A stretch of DNA of 64,000 nt from Achromobacter sp. MFA1 R4 (GCF_900156745.1 NZ_LT707065.1:2480001-2544000), one strand, 5' to 3'. Positions 41,019 through 50,026 are shown, numbered from the stretch's first letter. A program made the numbers and translations. Notes: generated by a model not told the origin, from the letters alone.

Positions 41019-42008
41019 ATGAAATCCATTTTGCATCCGCTGCGCGCGGCGCTGGTCTCGCTTTGTGCGGCGTCGGCCTTGGCCGCCGCACCCGCCAGCG
41101 CGGCCGATTACCCGGCCCGCAGCATTTCGCTGGTCGTCGGCTACCCCGCAGGCGGCAGCCTGGACCTGACCGCGCGCCTCTTGGGCGAAGAACTGGGCAA
41201 GCGCCTGGGCCAGACGGTCGTGGTCGAGAACGTCGGCGGCGCCGGCGGCACGATCGGCGCGCAGCGCGTGGCGCGCGCCGCGCCGGACGGCTACACCATC
41301 TTCCTGGGCTCCACCAACGAGATGGTGATCGCCCGCATGATCAACACCGCCGTGAAGTACGACAGCGCCAAGGATTTCACGGCGCTGGGCATCGTGGCGT
41401 CGCAGCCGATGCTGCTGGCGGCCAGCAAGAACTCGGGCGTGAAGACCGCCGCCGAGTATCTCGAAAAGCTCAAGGGCGCGGCGCCGGGCACGTTCAACTA
41501 CGGGTCGTCGGGCGTGGGCACGACCTTGCACCTGGCCGGCGAAATGATCAATGAGGCGACGGGCACGCGCGCCGAGCACGTGCCTTACCGCGGCGTGTCG
41601 CCGCTGGTGACCGACCTGATGAGCGGTCAGCTCGATTTCGGCATGCTGGTGCTGTCCTCGGGTCTGCCGCAAGTGCGCAGCGGCAACATCGTTGCGCTGG
41701 GCCTGACCGAGAACAAGCGTTCGCCCGCCGCACCCGAGATCGCGCCGCTGGCCGCAACAAAGGGCTTCGAGTCGGTCGACATCAACCTGTGGTTTGCGCT
41801 GTATGGCCCCGCGGGCCTGCCCGAGCCGGTCGTGGCCAAGCTGCGCGCCGCGCTGGATGAATCCCTGAAGTCCGAGCAGTTCCGCTCCAAGCTGCAGGAC
41901 GCCGGCGGTGAAGTGGCCAAGCCGGGCATCGATCCGGTGACCTTCCAGGCCGAAGAAACCAAGAAGTACGGCGCGCTGGTCAAGGCCGCCAAGATCGAGG
42001 CGCAGTAA
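41019..42008 (+). CDS. Bug family tripartite tricarboxylate transporter receptor (TctC-like)
   Basis: The periplasmic binding protein has 329 residues. The signal peptide ends in ALAAAPASAA. The Bug marks are DYPARSISLVVGYPAGGSLD (start of mature part), VVVENVGGAGG and GTHLHLAGEMI-like segment (TTLHLAGEMI). No TctA/TctB membrane genes lie next to it, so it must share a transporter encoded elsewhere or have a sensing role. The start is fixed by the signal peptide with AGGGAG upstream. It precedes a desuccinylase-family gene by 53 bases. Confidence 0.88.
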   Translation: MKSILHPLRAALVSLCAASALAAAPASAADYPARSISLVVGYPAGGSLDLTARLLGEELGKRLGQTVVVENVGGAGGTIGAQRVARAAPDGYTIFLGSTNEMVIARMINTAVKYDSAKDFTALGIVASQPMLLAASKNSGVKTAAEYLEKLKGAAPGTFNYGSSGVGTTLHLAGEMINEATGTRAEHVPYRGVSPLVTDLMSGQLDFGMLVLSSGLPQVRSGNIVALGLTENKRSPAAPEIAPLAATKGFESVDINLWFALYGPAGLPEPVVAKLRAALDESLKSEQFRSKLQDAGGEVAKPGIDPVTFQAEETKKYGALVKAAKIEAQ

Positions 42009-42061
42009 GGCCGCGCCACAAATCACGACATCGCAACACCAGGCATCAAGCGGATATCACC

Positions 42062-43006
42062 ATGGAATTCAAGCTTCCCGTTCCCGACCTCGCCGCCGAG
42101 CGCGCCGGCAATACCGATACGCCCGGCGTGTGGCATTTCGATTCGGGCGTGCCGGGACGGGCGCTCATGGTGTCGGCGCTGGTGCACGGCAACGAGCTGT
42201 GCGGCGCGTGGGCGTTGAAGGATCTGCTGGCCTCGGGCCTGCGCCCGCGGCGCGGCAGCCTGACGCTGGCGTTCTGCAACCTGGATGCGTTCGACCGCTT
42301 CGACCACGCAAACCACGATGCGTCGCGCTTCGTGCAGGAAGACATGAACCGTGTCTGGAGCGCCGAGCGCCTGGACAACCCCACGACGCCGGACCGCCAG
42401 CGCGGCGCCGCACTGCGCCCCTGGGTGCGGCGCGCCGACTGGCTGCTGGACCTGCATTCCATGCACGAACCCGGCGCGCCGCTGCTGCTGACGGGCGTGC
42501 TGCCGCGCAATATCGCGCTGGCCCGCCGCCTGAAGGCGCCGCAGCACGTGATCGTCGACGCCGGCCACAAGGACGGCGTGCGCATGCGCGACTTCGAGCA
42601 GTTCGGCGATCCGGCGCGCGACGACGCCTGCGCGCTGCTGATCGAATGCGGGTTCCATGGCGATCTGTCGTCGCGGGACGTCGCGCGCGACATGGTGGCG
42701 CGGATGCTGGTGGCGTCGGGCGTGGCCGATGCGTCGGACCTGCCCGAAGGCTGGCTGCTGGCCGACCCGGCGAGCCAGCGTGTCCTGGAAGTGACGGACG
42801 CTGTGGTGGCGCCCTCGATGAACGTGCGCTTTGCCGGCCCGTGGTCGGGACTGGAAACGTTTGAAAAGGCCGGGACGACCATCGGCTGGGCCGACGATCA
42901 GCCGGTGGTCACGCCCTACGACCATTGCACGCTGATCATGCCGTCGCTGCGCCAGCTCAAGCCGGGTGTGACGGTGGTCAGGCTGGCCCGCGATTACGCG
43001 GGCTGA
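42062..43006 (+). CDS. Succinylglutamate desuccinylase/aspartoacylase family protein (paralogue of 21636-22619)
   Basis: The 314-residue zinc hydrolase has HGNELCGAW near residue 43, DLHSMHEPG (third ligand) near residue 133 and the likely catalytic glutamate in LIECGFHGD near residue 195. Long stretches such as AGNTDTPGVWHFDSG and NELCGAWALKDLLA are shared with the paralogue in the peptide transport cluster. Downstream of a Bug receptor, it may deacylate the ligand that this receptor brings in. Substrate unknown. Confidence 0.82.
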   Translation: MEFKLPVPDLAAERAGNTDTPGVWHFDSGVPGRALMVSALVHGNELCGAWALKDLLASGLRPRRGSLTLAFCNLDAFDRFDHANHDASRFVQEDMNRVWSAERLDNPTTPDRQRGAALRPWVRRADWLLDLHSMHEPGAPLLLTGVLPRNIALARRLKAPQHVIVDAGHKDGVRMRDFEQFGDPARDDACALLIECGFHGDLSSRDVARDMVARMLVASGVADASDLPEGWLLADPASQRVLEVTDAVVAPSMNVRFAGPWSGLETFEKAGTTIGWADDQPVVTPYDHCTLIMPSLRQLKPGVTVVRLARDYAG

Positions 43007-43015
43007 GGACGGCGC

Positions 43016-43537
43016 TTACTTCTGCGGCGTGTAGCGCAGCTCGTCGAGCTGGTAGCCCTGCGCCGTGGCGGCGGCCAGCGCCTTGTCCAGTTCTTCCTTG
43101 GGCAGTTGCGGCGAGCGCGACAGGATCCACAGGTACTTGCGGTCGGGCGTGCCGACGACCGCCCAGCGGTAGTCCGGGTCCAGGCCGATCACCCAGTAAT
43201 CGCCCTTGAACGGCTTGAAGAACGAGACTTCGAGCTTGGCGTTGTTGCTGCCTTCGACCACCGTGGCGGTGCCCGAGGCCGAATCGATATCCCCGTCCTT
43301 GGTGCGGCAGCGGTTGTTCACGCCGATCGTGCCGTCGGGGTTGGCGGTGTACTCGGCCGTCGTGTCTCCCACGCAGTTGCGCTGGAAGAACATGGGGAAG
43401 TTGGCGATTTCGTACCACATCCCGACGTAGCGTTTCAGATCCACGGATTCCACGGTCTGCATGGGCGGCGGCGCGGCATGGGCGATGCCCGCCACACTGG
43501 CCGCCAGGGCCAGCAGGAATGTTGCGGTGCGGCGCAT
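43016..43537 (-). CDS. blc: Lipocalin family protein (Blc-like)
   Basis: The 173-residue exported lipocalin has a signal peptide (RRTATFLLALAASVAGIAHA) without a lipobox cysteine, so it is expected to be periplasmic and soluble, unlike E. coli Blc, which is a lipoprotein. The lipocalin mark is YVGMWYEIANFPMFFQ near residue 38, followed by CVGDTTAEY and NNRCRTKDG (two cysteines likely bonded), and LWILSRSPQL near the end. A perfect AGGAGG lies 8 bases before the ATG. Role: binding of lipids or fatty acids in the envelope. Confidence 0.88.
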   Translation of the reverse strand: MRRTATFLLALAASVAGIAHAAPPPMQTVESVDLKRYVGMWYEIANFPMFFQRNCVGDTTAEYTANPDGTIGVNNRCRTKDGDIDSASGTATVVEGSNNAKLEVSFFKPFKGDYWVIGLDPDYRWAVVGTPDRKYLWILSRSPQLPKEELDKALAAATAQGYQLDELRYTPQK

Positions 43538-43570
43538 GGATAAAACCTCCTGATATGACTGGTAAGGGTT

Positions 43571-43597
43571 CGCGCCGCCTGCCCGGCAGGCGGCGCG
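43571..43597. repeat. 27-bp perfect palindrome between gshA and the lipocalin gene
   Basis: The sequence CGCGCCGCCTGCC pairs with its mirror around a central C, giving a stem of 12 pairs with a three-base loop. It lies in the 96-base gap on the minus-strand transcript after gshA. No T-tract follows, so it is not a classic terminator. Confidence 0.7.
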
Positions 43598-43611
43598 GAC
43601 CGAGCCCTAAC

Positions 43612-43639
43612 GATACGCCTTATTTGATACGCCTTACTT
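43612..43639. repeat. 14-bp tandem duplication at the gshA stop codon
   Basis: The units GATACGCCTTATTT and GATACGCCTTACTT stand directly in tandem with one difference. The gshA stop codon (43634-43636) lies inside the second unit. Because 14 is not a multiple of three, the duplicated copy falls outside the reading frame. Confidence 0.8.
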
Positions 43640-45205
43640 GCGCGGCGCTTTCAGCGCGGCGTGATAGCGGCTCACGTAGGTGTCGAAATCCTCGGTGTCC
43701 GACTGCTCCAGGCGCAGCTGTTCGGCGGCGGACTGCACCGCCGCCTGCTGATAGGCCGCCGCCACATCGGCCGGCAGCGGTTGCGCGCGCAGCGTGTCCG
43801 CATGCTTGCGGCTGAGCGCCAGCGAGTAGTCGTGGAACGACAGGCCGCTGTCCTTCAATTCGGCCAGCAGGCGCGCCGACGGCGTGGTGTCGGGACGGTC
43901 GAGCTTGTCGCGCTGCGCGGCAAGGGCGTCGGCATACGCGCTGCCGCCCATCACGCTGTCGTACAGCGCGGCGTAGGGCGCGATCTGGTCCAGCAGTTCA
44001 TGGCCCCATTGCGACAGGCCGATGGCCTGGCCTTCGCGGTCCAGCATTAGGCCGGGCTTGCGGCCTTCCTTGACCACGATCGAGAAATTGTCGGCGCTGC
44101 GCTGACAGTAGCCGTTGGCCGGGAAAAAGGGGCTGTCGGACGCCGTGCAGAACAGCAGGAAAGCGTCGACGAAGCGCGCCGTGGCCGGCTCGATGCCCAC
44201 GGGCGAATACGGATCGATGTCCAGGCAGCGCACTTCCACGTACTGCACGCCGCGCTCGGCCAGCGCCGTGATGGGGCGTTCGCAGCGGCCGGTGGCGCGC
44301 TTGGGGCGGATGCTGGAGTAGTACTCGTTTTCGATCTGCAGCACGTTGGTGTTGAGCTGGATCCATTCGCCGTTGCGATGCGTGCCGATCTTCTGGTAAT
44401 CAGGCCAGGGTTGCGTCACGGCGCCGTACAGGCGGCCGAGGAAGGTGTCCAGGTCGTTGTAGCAGAGCTTGAGCTGCGACTGCGCCTTGTTCTGGTAGCC
44501 CAGGTCGCTCATGCGCAGGCTGGTGGCGTACGGCAGGTACAGCGTGTGGTCGCCCAGCTTTTCCAGCGCATGGTCCTGGCCTTGCAGGAAGTCGCTGGCC
44601 AGCGCGGGCGCCGACCCGAACAGATACATCAGCAGCCACGAATAGCGCGTGAAGTTGCGGATCAGGCCGATGTAGCCGCGCGAGCGGCGGTCCTGGTCAG
44701 AGCCCGGCTGCGTATCGAGCACCGACCACAGGGCTTCGGGCAGGGAGAAGTTGTAGTGCACGCCGGCGATGCACTGCATCGTCTTGCCGTAGCGCTCGGC
44801 CAGGCCGCGGCGGTAGACGTGCTTGAGCATGCCGGTGTTGGACGTGCCGTACCAGGCGATGGGGATTTCCGGTTCGGGCGGCAGCGTGGCCGGCATGGAC
44901 TGGTTCCAGATCAGTTCATGGTCCAGCACGCCGTAGACGTGGCGGTGGGTATCGGCAAGCTCGGACAGCAGCGCGTCCACGTCCTGGTGCGTGCCCGTGA
45001 TCAGTTCGAGCAGCGATTCGGAATAATCGGTGGTGACGTGTTCGTTCGTCAGCGCCGAGCCCAGGCCGGCGGGATGCGGCGTGCGGGCCAGGATGCCCTG
45101 TTCGTCCACGCGCAGGCCTTCTTTCTCGATGCCCCGCAGGGTCTGGGTCAGCAGCGAGCGGTTGGCCTCTAGGCGGGCGAGGCGGTTGGCGGCAGTATCG
45201 GTCAC
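43634..45205 (-). CDS. gshA: Glutamate-cysteine ligase
   Basis: The enzyme makes gamma-glutamylcysteine, the first step of glutathione synthesis. The 523-residue protein matches the E. coli-type GshA: GIEKEGLRVDEQGIL near residue 22, GSALTNEHVTTDYSESLLELIT, YGTSNTGMLKHVYRRGLAERYG, and GVHYNFSLPEALW near residue 155. The start is taken as the GTG at 45205 (GAGAAG upstream), which gives the family N-terminus; the frame is open further. Length equals the family norm (518 in E. coli). A short tandem duplication lies at the stop. Confidence 0.95.
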   Translation of the reverse strand: MTDTAANRLARLEANRSLLTQTLRGIEKEGLRVDEQGILARTPHPAGLGSALTNEHVTTDYSESLLELITGTHQDVDALLSELADTHRHVYGVLDHELIWNQSMPATLPPEPEIPIAWYGTSNTGMLKHVYRRGLAERYGKTMQCIAGVHYNFSLPEALWSVLDTQPGSDQDRRSRGYIGLIRNFTRYSWLLMYLFGSAPALASDFLQGQDHALEKLGDHTLYLPYATSLRMSDLGYQNKAQSQLKLCYNDLDTFLGRLYGAVTQPWPDYQKIGTHRNGEWIQLNTNVLQIENEYYSSIRPKRATGRCERPITALAERGVQYVEVRCLDIDPYSPVGIEPATARFVDAFLLFCTASDSPFFPANGYCQRSADNFSIVVKEGRKPGLMLDREGQAIGLSQWGHELLDQIAPYAALYDSVMGGSAYADALAAQRDKLDRPDTTPSARLLAELKDSGLSFHDYSLALSRKHADTLRAQPLPADVAAAYQQAAVQSAAEQLRLEQSDTEDFDTYVSRYHAALKAPRK

Positions 45206-45237
45206 GGATTCTTCTCGTTGGGGGCTGTCGCCGGATT

Positions 45238-46146
45238 TTACGGGGTGCTGGCCTCCTGTGCTGAGGGAACCAGTACTGGGGACAGGGACAATGCCTGGGC
45301 GGTCCGCGCCAGCCATTCGTCCAGGTCAGCATAGACCGGATCGGCGATGGGGGCGGTCTCGTTGAAGATCTCGTGCCAGGCGGTGTCGTACCAGCGCAGG
45401 GTGAGCAGTTCGGCGGGCGCCCGCTGGGCGAACTGGCGGCTGCCTTCGGCGGCCACGATGGAATCGTCGCCGGCCACCATCAGCAGGGTGCGGCAGGGCA
45501 GCAGGGTGGCTTCGTGCAGGGCCTGCCGTCCGGCGTCGTCCACGAAGCGGGCCAGCCGGCCGGTCATCCGGCGCCGCACCAGGGGATCGGCGCGGTAAGC
45601 CTTCACGACGGCGCGGTCATGGGAGATGCGCGCCGGGGCCAGGCCGTGCGGCACGCGCAGGTCGGGCGCGTGCAGGGACATCCATGTCAGGGTGCGGCGC
45701 ACCCAGAGCGGGACATTGACGGCAAAGGGCGGCGAGCTGAGCACCAGCCCGTCCAGGGGAGCCAGGCGATGCTGGGCGATGCGCACGGCGACCAGCGCGC
45801 CCAGGCTGTGGCCCAACAGGATGGGCGGCCGCCCGCAAGCCCGCGTCCAGGCGTGCAGCCTGTCCACGGCGTCGGTGACCAGGTCTTCCTGGTGCCGCAG
45901 CGTGGCCGGGTGACCGCCCGAGCGGCCATGGCCGCGGTGATCGTGCGCGCCCACCGTCCAGCCGTGGGCGGTCAGCCAGCGCGCCAGCCGGTCATAGCGG
46001 CCGGCATGTTCGCTCAGGCCATGCAGGAGGTAGATGCTGGGGCGGCCCGCGCCGGGCGCTTCCCCGCCCGCGATGGGCAGCGGCACGTTGGGCGCCGCCG
46101 GCCAGGAATAATTGGCGAGCGGCGTGCCGTCGGGCGCGGGGGCCAT
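45238..46146 (-). CDS. Alpha/beta hydrolase, monoacylglycerol lipase-like
   Basis: The protein of 302 residues has the lysophospholipase pattern: YLLHGLSEHAGRYDRLARWL near residue 40, HDHRGHGRSGG, the nucleophile elbow LLGHSLGALVAVR near residue 115, and the C-terminal catalytic histidine in DTAWHEIFNE. No signal peptide is seen. The ATG at 46146 has a poor ribosome site; a TTG 15 bases upstream (46161) has AGGAA at good spacing and may be the real start. It follows divergently from a lipoprotein gene. Substrate is probably a glyceride or ester. Confidence 0.82.
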   Translation of the reverse strand: MAPAPDGTPLANYSWPAAPNVPLPIAGGEAPGAGRPSIYLLHGLSEHAGRYDRLARWLTAHGWTVGAHDHRGHGRSGGHPATLRHQEDLVTDAVDRLHAWTRACGRPPILLGHSLGALVAVRIAQHRLAPLDGLVLSSPPFAVNVPLWVRRTLTWMSLHAPDLRVPHGLAPARISHDRAVVKAYRADPLVRRRMTGRLARFVDDAGRQALHEATLLPCRTLLMVAGDDSIVAAEGSRQFAQRAPAELLTLRWYDTAWHEIFNETAPIADPVYADLDEWLARTAQALSLSPVLVPSAQEASTP

Positions 46147-46206
46147 GGAAATCGGCGACAATTTCTGGATTCCTCGAAATGACTGGACCTTGCGGGTTCT
46201 CGGGTA

Positions 46207-46746
46207 ATGACGATTTCATCGCTGTTTCGTTTCATGTTCAAGAAAGCGGGCGTTTTTTTGGCGCTGGCGCTGGTCTTGGCCGCCTGCTCGCCCAGTTACA
46301 ACTGGCGCGAGATGGACGTGGCCGACGGCCATGTGCGCGCGGCGTTCCCCGCCCGCGTGTCGACCGAAACCCGGGAACTGAGGCTGGACACGCACACGCT
46401 GCCCTTCACCCTGGCCAGCGCCACCGTCGGCGAAGCGGTGTTTGCCGTGGGGTCGGCGCCCCTGCCGCCCGAGATCGCGGCAAGCCCCGCGGCGCGGCAG
46501 GCGCTGGGCGTGGCGCTGATGCGATCGCTCTACGCCAACATGCAGGCGCCGCCGCCCAAGGAATGGCCCGCCTTCGGACAGGATATCGAGGTGCACGGCA
46601 AGGCGGTCGGCAAGCCGGGATGGCTGCATGCCAAGGTCTGGGTCACCGACACCATGCTGATCGAGGCGGTGGCCGCCGGCACCGAGGAAAGCCTGCCCGC
46701 CGAGCGCGCGCGCGAGTTCCTGCGGTCGGTCGTCCTCAAGCCTTGA
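46207..46746 (+). CDS. Lipoprotein of unknown function
   Basis: The 179-residue protein has a lipoprotein signal: basic FRFMFKKAG, hydrophobic VFLALALVLAA and lipobox LAAC near residue 27, followed by SPSYNWREM. The mature part has no cysteine and looks like a small alpha/beta domain with VADGHVRAAFPARV at its start. No family is recognised. The ATG at 46234 would shorten the signal but keep the lipobox. The stop overlaps the end of the convergent LuxR-type gene by 11 bases. Confidence 0.7.
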   Translation: MTISSLFRFMFKKAGVFLALALVLAACSPSYNWREMDVADGHVRAAFPARVSTETRELRLDTHTLPFTLASATVGEAVFAVGSAPLPPEIAASPAARQALGVALMRSLYANMQAPPPKEWPAFGQDIEVHGKAVGKPGWLHAKVWVTDTMLIEAVAAGTEESLPAERAREFLRSVVLKP

Positions 46747-47017
46747 GCGGTTCAAGCAGGCCCAGCCGCAGGGCCGCGACCACCGCCGCGCGCCGGCCGC
46801 GCACGCCCAACCGGGCGCAGGCGTTGCGCAGGTGGAAATTCACGGTGCTTTCGCTGACGCCCAATATGCGGGACGTTTCCCAGCTGGTCTTGCCCGCGGC
46901 CGACCATCGCAGGCACGCGGCCTGGCGGTCGGACAGGCCCACGCCTGACGGCGGGACGGCGCTGCGGATGGCGCAACGCGATGGGTGGGCAAGAAGGCGC
47001 ATCGGTGTGGCGGACAT
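46736..47017 (-). CDS. LuxR-type helix-turn-helix protein, DNA-binding domain only
   Basis: The 93-residue protein consists of a short N-terminal tail and a GerE/LuxR helix-turn-helix: LSDRQAACLRWSAAGKTSWETSRILGVSESTVNFHLRNA, read here in parts (GKTSWETSRILGVSESTVNF). It lacks any sensor or autoinducer-binding domain, which are usually about 150 residues long upstream; the sequence upstream shows no remnant in frame. It may be an orphan regulator or the remains of a larger one. Its 3' end overlaps the lipoprotein gene by 11 bases. No strong ribosome site was seen. Confidence 0.65.
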   Translation of the reverse strand: MSATPMRLLAHPSRCAIRSAVPPSGVGLSDRQAACLRWSAAGKTSWETSRILGVSESTVNFHLRNACARLGVRGRRAAVVAALRLGLLEPLKA

Positions 47018-47135
47018 GGCGGCGGGGGCGGGCGCCCGGTTGTGGACAAGGCCTCATGCTGCGGCGTCGGCCCCGGCCCGCGCAAGCAACGATGCCGTGA
47101 CGCATCGGTCTTTTTATCTTTGACGGAATAGTTGC

Positions 47136-48032
47136 ATGTTGGCCATCGCGCAGTTCTATTTGTCAGCCATCGTGCTGATGTTGCCGCTGCTGTCCTGCGT
47201 GGGCATCGGGATCTTCTGGGGCAAGCGCGATCTGCCCTTCGGCGGCAGCTTCATCACCACGCTGGTGACCTCCGTCACCACGCCCGCGCTGGTGTTCCAT
47301 ACCTTCGTCACCACCCGCCTGGACGACCGCGCGCTGGCCGACGTGGCCGCCGCGACGCTGATCGCCCTGCTGCTGTGCGCGCTGGTCAGCGCGGCGTTGC
47401 TCAAGGCCTGGAAGCTGCCGGTGCTGAGCCTCCTGCCCACGGCCTTCCTGCCGAACGCCGGCAACCTGGGGCTGCCGATTTCGCAGCTGGCATTCGGCGA
47501 CGCCGGTCTGTCCGTGGCCGTGGCGTTTTTCGCCGTGAACTCGTTCGTGATGCACACCATCGCGGTGCGCCTGCTGCCGGGCGTGAACACGAAGGGAAGC
47601 TGGAAGAGTCCGATTCTGCTGGCGTCGGTGGTGGCCGTGGCGATGCGCCTGCTGCACATCCCGGTCCCGGCGTGGGTCATCGAGACGGCGCGCATGCTGG
47701 GCGCGGTCACCGTCCCGCTGATGCTGCTGAGCCTGGGCCACGCGCTTGCGCTCATTCCCTCCAATGGCATGCGCGACGGCGCCAAGGTCGGGGCGATCCG
47801 CCTGGTGGTGGGGCTTGCGGCGGGGCTGGCGGTGGCATGGGCGCTGGACCTGGAGCCGGTGCTGGCCGGCGCGCTGACGCTGCAGATGGCCATGCCTTGC
47901 GCGGTGGTCAGCTACATGTACACCCGGCGCTACACGCCGCTGGGTGATACCGCGGCGGGCGCCGTGCTGGTGTCCACCGTGGTGTTCCTGCTGCTGGCGC
48001 CGCTGATGCTGTGGTTCACCCACGGGCATTAG
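47136..48032 (+). CDS. AEC family transporter (auxin efflux carrier-like permease)
   Basis: The membrane protein of 298 residues has about ten helices in two sets of five, with a longer loop in the middle. Marks are TTPALVFHTFVTTRLDD, FLPNAGNLGLPISQLAFGDAGL and near the end LQMAMPCAVVSYMYTRRY. AEC proteins carry malonate, malate or other acids. It is convergent with the dehydrogenase gene of the sulfolactate cluster (16-base gap), so a role as an acid exporter or importer for that cluster is possible but unproven. Confidence 0.85.
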   Translation: MLAIAQFYLSAIVLMLPLLSCVGIGIFWGKRDLPFGGSFITTLVTSVTTPALVFHTFVTTRLDDRALADVAAATLIALLLCALVSAALLKAWKLPVLSLLPTAFLPNAGNLGLPISQLAFGDAGLSVAVAFFAVNSFVMHTIAVRLLPGVNTKGSWKSPILLASVVAVAMRLLHIPVPAWVIETARMLGAVTVPLMLLSLGHALALIPSNGMRDGAKVGAIRLVVGLAAGLAVAWALDLEPVLAGALTLQMAMPCAVVSYMYTRRYTPLGDTAAGAVLVSTVVFLLLAPLMLWFTHGH

Positions 48033-48048
48033 GGCGCCCGGCGGCCGG

Positions 48049-49056
48049 TCACCCGGCGCCGGCCAGCGTGCGCAGTTGCGCCATCAGCGCATCGGGCAGG
48101 TCCAGGCCGTGCTTGACGGCCTCGTCGCGCAGCTTGCGCCGGCGGTCGCCCGGCAGACGCACGCCCTCGTCCTCGAGCATCGCGTCGACCAGCGTTTCCA
48201 CGCGTTCCAGATACACGTCGTTGCCCGCCAACGCATTGGGGTCGATCGCCATGAACGCCTGCCCCAGGCGCGCCGGGCCGCCTTCGTCCACGAAGAACGA
48301 CTCGTTTTCGTTGCCAAAGCGCGCGCCGGTCAGGGCGCACGCCATGAGTTCAACGATGAGGGCAAGCATGGCGCCCTTGACGCCGCCTGCGGGCAGCATG
48401 CTGCCGGCAAGACCCGCCTTCGGATCGGTGGTCGGCTGGCCCTGCGCATCCAGCGCCCAGCCCAGCGGGATCGGCTGGTTGTCGCGCGCCGCGATCATGA
48501 GCTTGCCGCGCGCCACCTGCGACAGCGACAGGTCGATGACCAGCCGTGCGCCGCCGCGGCGCGGGAAGATCGCCGCGATGGGGTTGGTGCCGAACAGCGG
48601 GCGCTTGCCGCCCCAGGCCGGCATGGCGGCGGGCGAGTTGCTGAGCGCCAGCCCCACCATGCCGGCATCGGCCAGGGCTTCGAGGTGGTAGGCGGCCTCG
48701 CCGAAATGATGGCTGTTGGCCACGCCGACGAACGCCACGCCATGTTCTCGGGCGCGCACGGTGGCCTGTTCGACCGCCAGGGCGCAGGCCGGGAAGGCCA
48801 GGCCCGAGCCGGCGTCGATCAGGGCCGCGCCGCCGCGCTCGTTCACGATGCGGGGCACGGCCGAGCCGATGGCGCGGCCGGTGCGCAAGTGCCCCGCGTA
48901 GAACGGCACGCGCGACAGCCCATGGGAGCTGAGCCCCTGGCTTTCCGCGAAGACCAGGGCGCGCGCGGTGCTGTCGGCCATGGCCGGATTGGCGCCGGCG
49001 GCGGCGAGACCGGCCGCGGCCAGGTGTTGGAGTTCGTCCAGATAGATGTGAGCCAT
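48049..49056 (-). CDS. comC: (R)-sulfolactate dehydrogenase-like oxidoreductase (malate/L-lactate dehydrogenase family)
   Basis: The 335-residue NAD(P) enzyme of the Ldh_2 family (not Rossmann-type) has SSHGLSRVPFYAGHLRTG near residue 40, NSHHFGEAAYHLEALADAGM near residue 110, and PLFGTNPIAAIFPRRGG. AGGAAGG stands before the ATG at 49056. Family members act on malate, ureidoglycolate, sulfolactate and others. The next genes are a D-2-hydroxyacid dehydrogenase and a SuyAB-type lyase: together they match the described sulfolactate route, where this enzyme would turn sulfopyruvate to (R)-sulfolactate. The role is inferred from context. Confidence 0.75.
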   Translation of the reverse strand: MAHIYLDELQHLAAAGLAAAGANPAMADSTARALVFAESQGLSSHGLSRVPFYAGHLRTGRAIGSAVPRIVNERGGAALIDAGSGLAFPACALAVEQATVRAREHGVAFVGVANSHHFGEAAYHLEALADAGMVGLALSNSPAAMPAWGGKRPLFGTNPIAAIFPRRGGARLVIDLSLSQVARGKLMIAARDNQPIPLGWALDAQGQPTTDPKAGLAGSMLPAGGVKGAMLALIVELMACALTGARFGNENESFFVDEGGPARLGQAFMAIDPNALAGNDVYLERVETLVDAMLEDEGVRLPGDRRRKLRDEAVKHGLDLPDALMAQLRTLAGAG

Positions 49057-49090
49057 ATCCTTCCTGTCGTGGGAGGCGCGCCGCGCCTCG

Positions 49091-50026
49091 TCAGCGTGCG
49101 CGGGCGTCAAGCGCCATTGTCACACCGGCGGCCACCATGTCGGAAACGCGCGTGTTGGCCTCTTGGGTGAGGCCGGCGATGTGCGGGGTGAGGATCAGGT
49201 TCGGCGCCTGCGCCAGCGGGCTGCCCGCGGGCAGCGGTTCCTGTTCGAACACGTCCAGCGCGGCGCCGCGCAGCCGCCCGGCGCGCAGCGCGTCCGCCAG
49301 CGCGGCTTCGTCCACGATGCCGCCGCGCGAGGTATTGATGAGGACGGCCCCTGCGCGCATGCGGTCGATGCGCGCGGCGTCCAGCAGGTGCCGGGTCTCG
49401 GGCGTGAGGGGCACGTGCAGCGTCACCACGTCCGCCTGGGCGAGCAGGTCGTCCAGCGGCAGCGGCTCGGCGCCGGCTTCTCCCCAGACGGGATGGCCGG
49501 GCGGCAGGGCGGCGTCGCTGCCCACGACGCGCATGCCCAATCCGCGCGCGAGCTGGGCGGCCAGGCGGCCGATGCCGCCGAAGCCCACCACGCCCAGCGT
49601 GCGGCCGTGCGCCTCCAGGCCCTGGGAAAGCGCGTTGCGGGGCCACTTGCCCGCCGCGACGTCCGCCGTGGATGCGTAGGCGCCGCGCAACAGCGACAGC
49701 ATCGTGCCGATGACGTACTCGGCCACGGCGCGGGCATTGGCGCCCGTCGCGGGAATGACCGTGATGCCGCGCGCCTCGCAGCCGGGCAGGTCGATGTTGT
49801 CCAGCCCGACCCCCAGCCTGCCCACCGCGAGCAGGCGTGGCGCGGCCGCCAGCAGCTCGGCGTTCACCTGGCTGCGGTTGCGCACGATGAGGGCGTCAGC
49901 GTGCGCGGCGGCGTCGAGCAGCGCGCCGCGCCGCTCGACCAGGTCAGGCTCGTAGCGCACGTCGAACCGTTGCCGCAAGGCATCGACCGCGGGCGCGTCC
50001 ATGAACTCCGATATCAGTACTTGCAT
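49091..50026 (-). CDS. slcC: (S)-sulfolactate dehydrogenase-like D-isomer 2-hydroxyacid dehydrogenase
   Basis: The 311-residue enzyme has a Rossmann NAD motif GVVGFGGIGRLAAQLARGLGM near residue 145, an arginine in NTSRGGIVDEAAL near residue 225 and the catalytic histidine in LTPHIAGLTQEA near residue 285. Length fits SlcC (about 310). In the known pathway SlcC oxidises (S)-sulfolactate to sulfopyruvate. The gene stands 34 bases from the comC gene and downstream of a Bug receptor, all on the minus strand. Confidence 0.75.
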   Translation of the reverse strand: MQVLISEFMDAPAVDALRQRFDVRYEPDLVERRGALLDAAAHADALIVRNRSQVNAELLAAAPRLLAVGRLGVGLDNIDLPGCEARGITVIPATGANARAVAEYVIGTMLSLLRGAYASTADVAAGKWPRNALSQGLEAHGRTLGVVGFGGIGRLAAQLARGLGMRVVGSDAALPPGHPVWGEAGAEPLPLDDLLAQADVVTLHVPLTPETRHLLDAARIDRMRAGAVLINTSRGGIVDEAALADALRAGRLRGAALDVFEQEPLPAGSPLAQAPNLILTPHIAGLTQEANTRVSDMVAAGVTMALDARAR

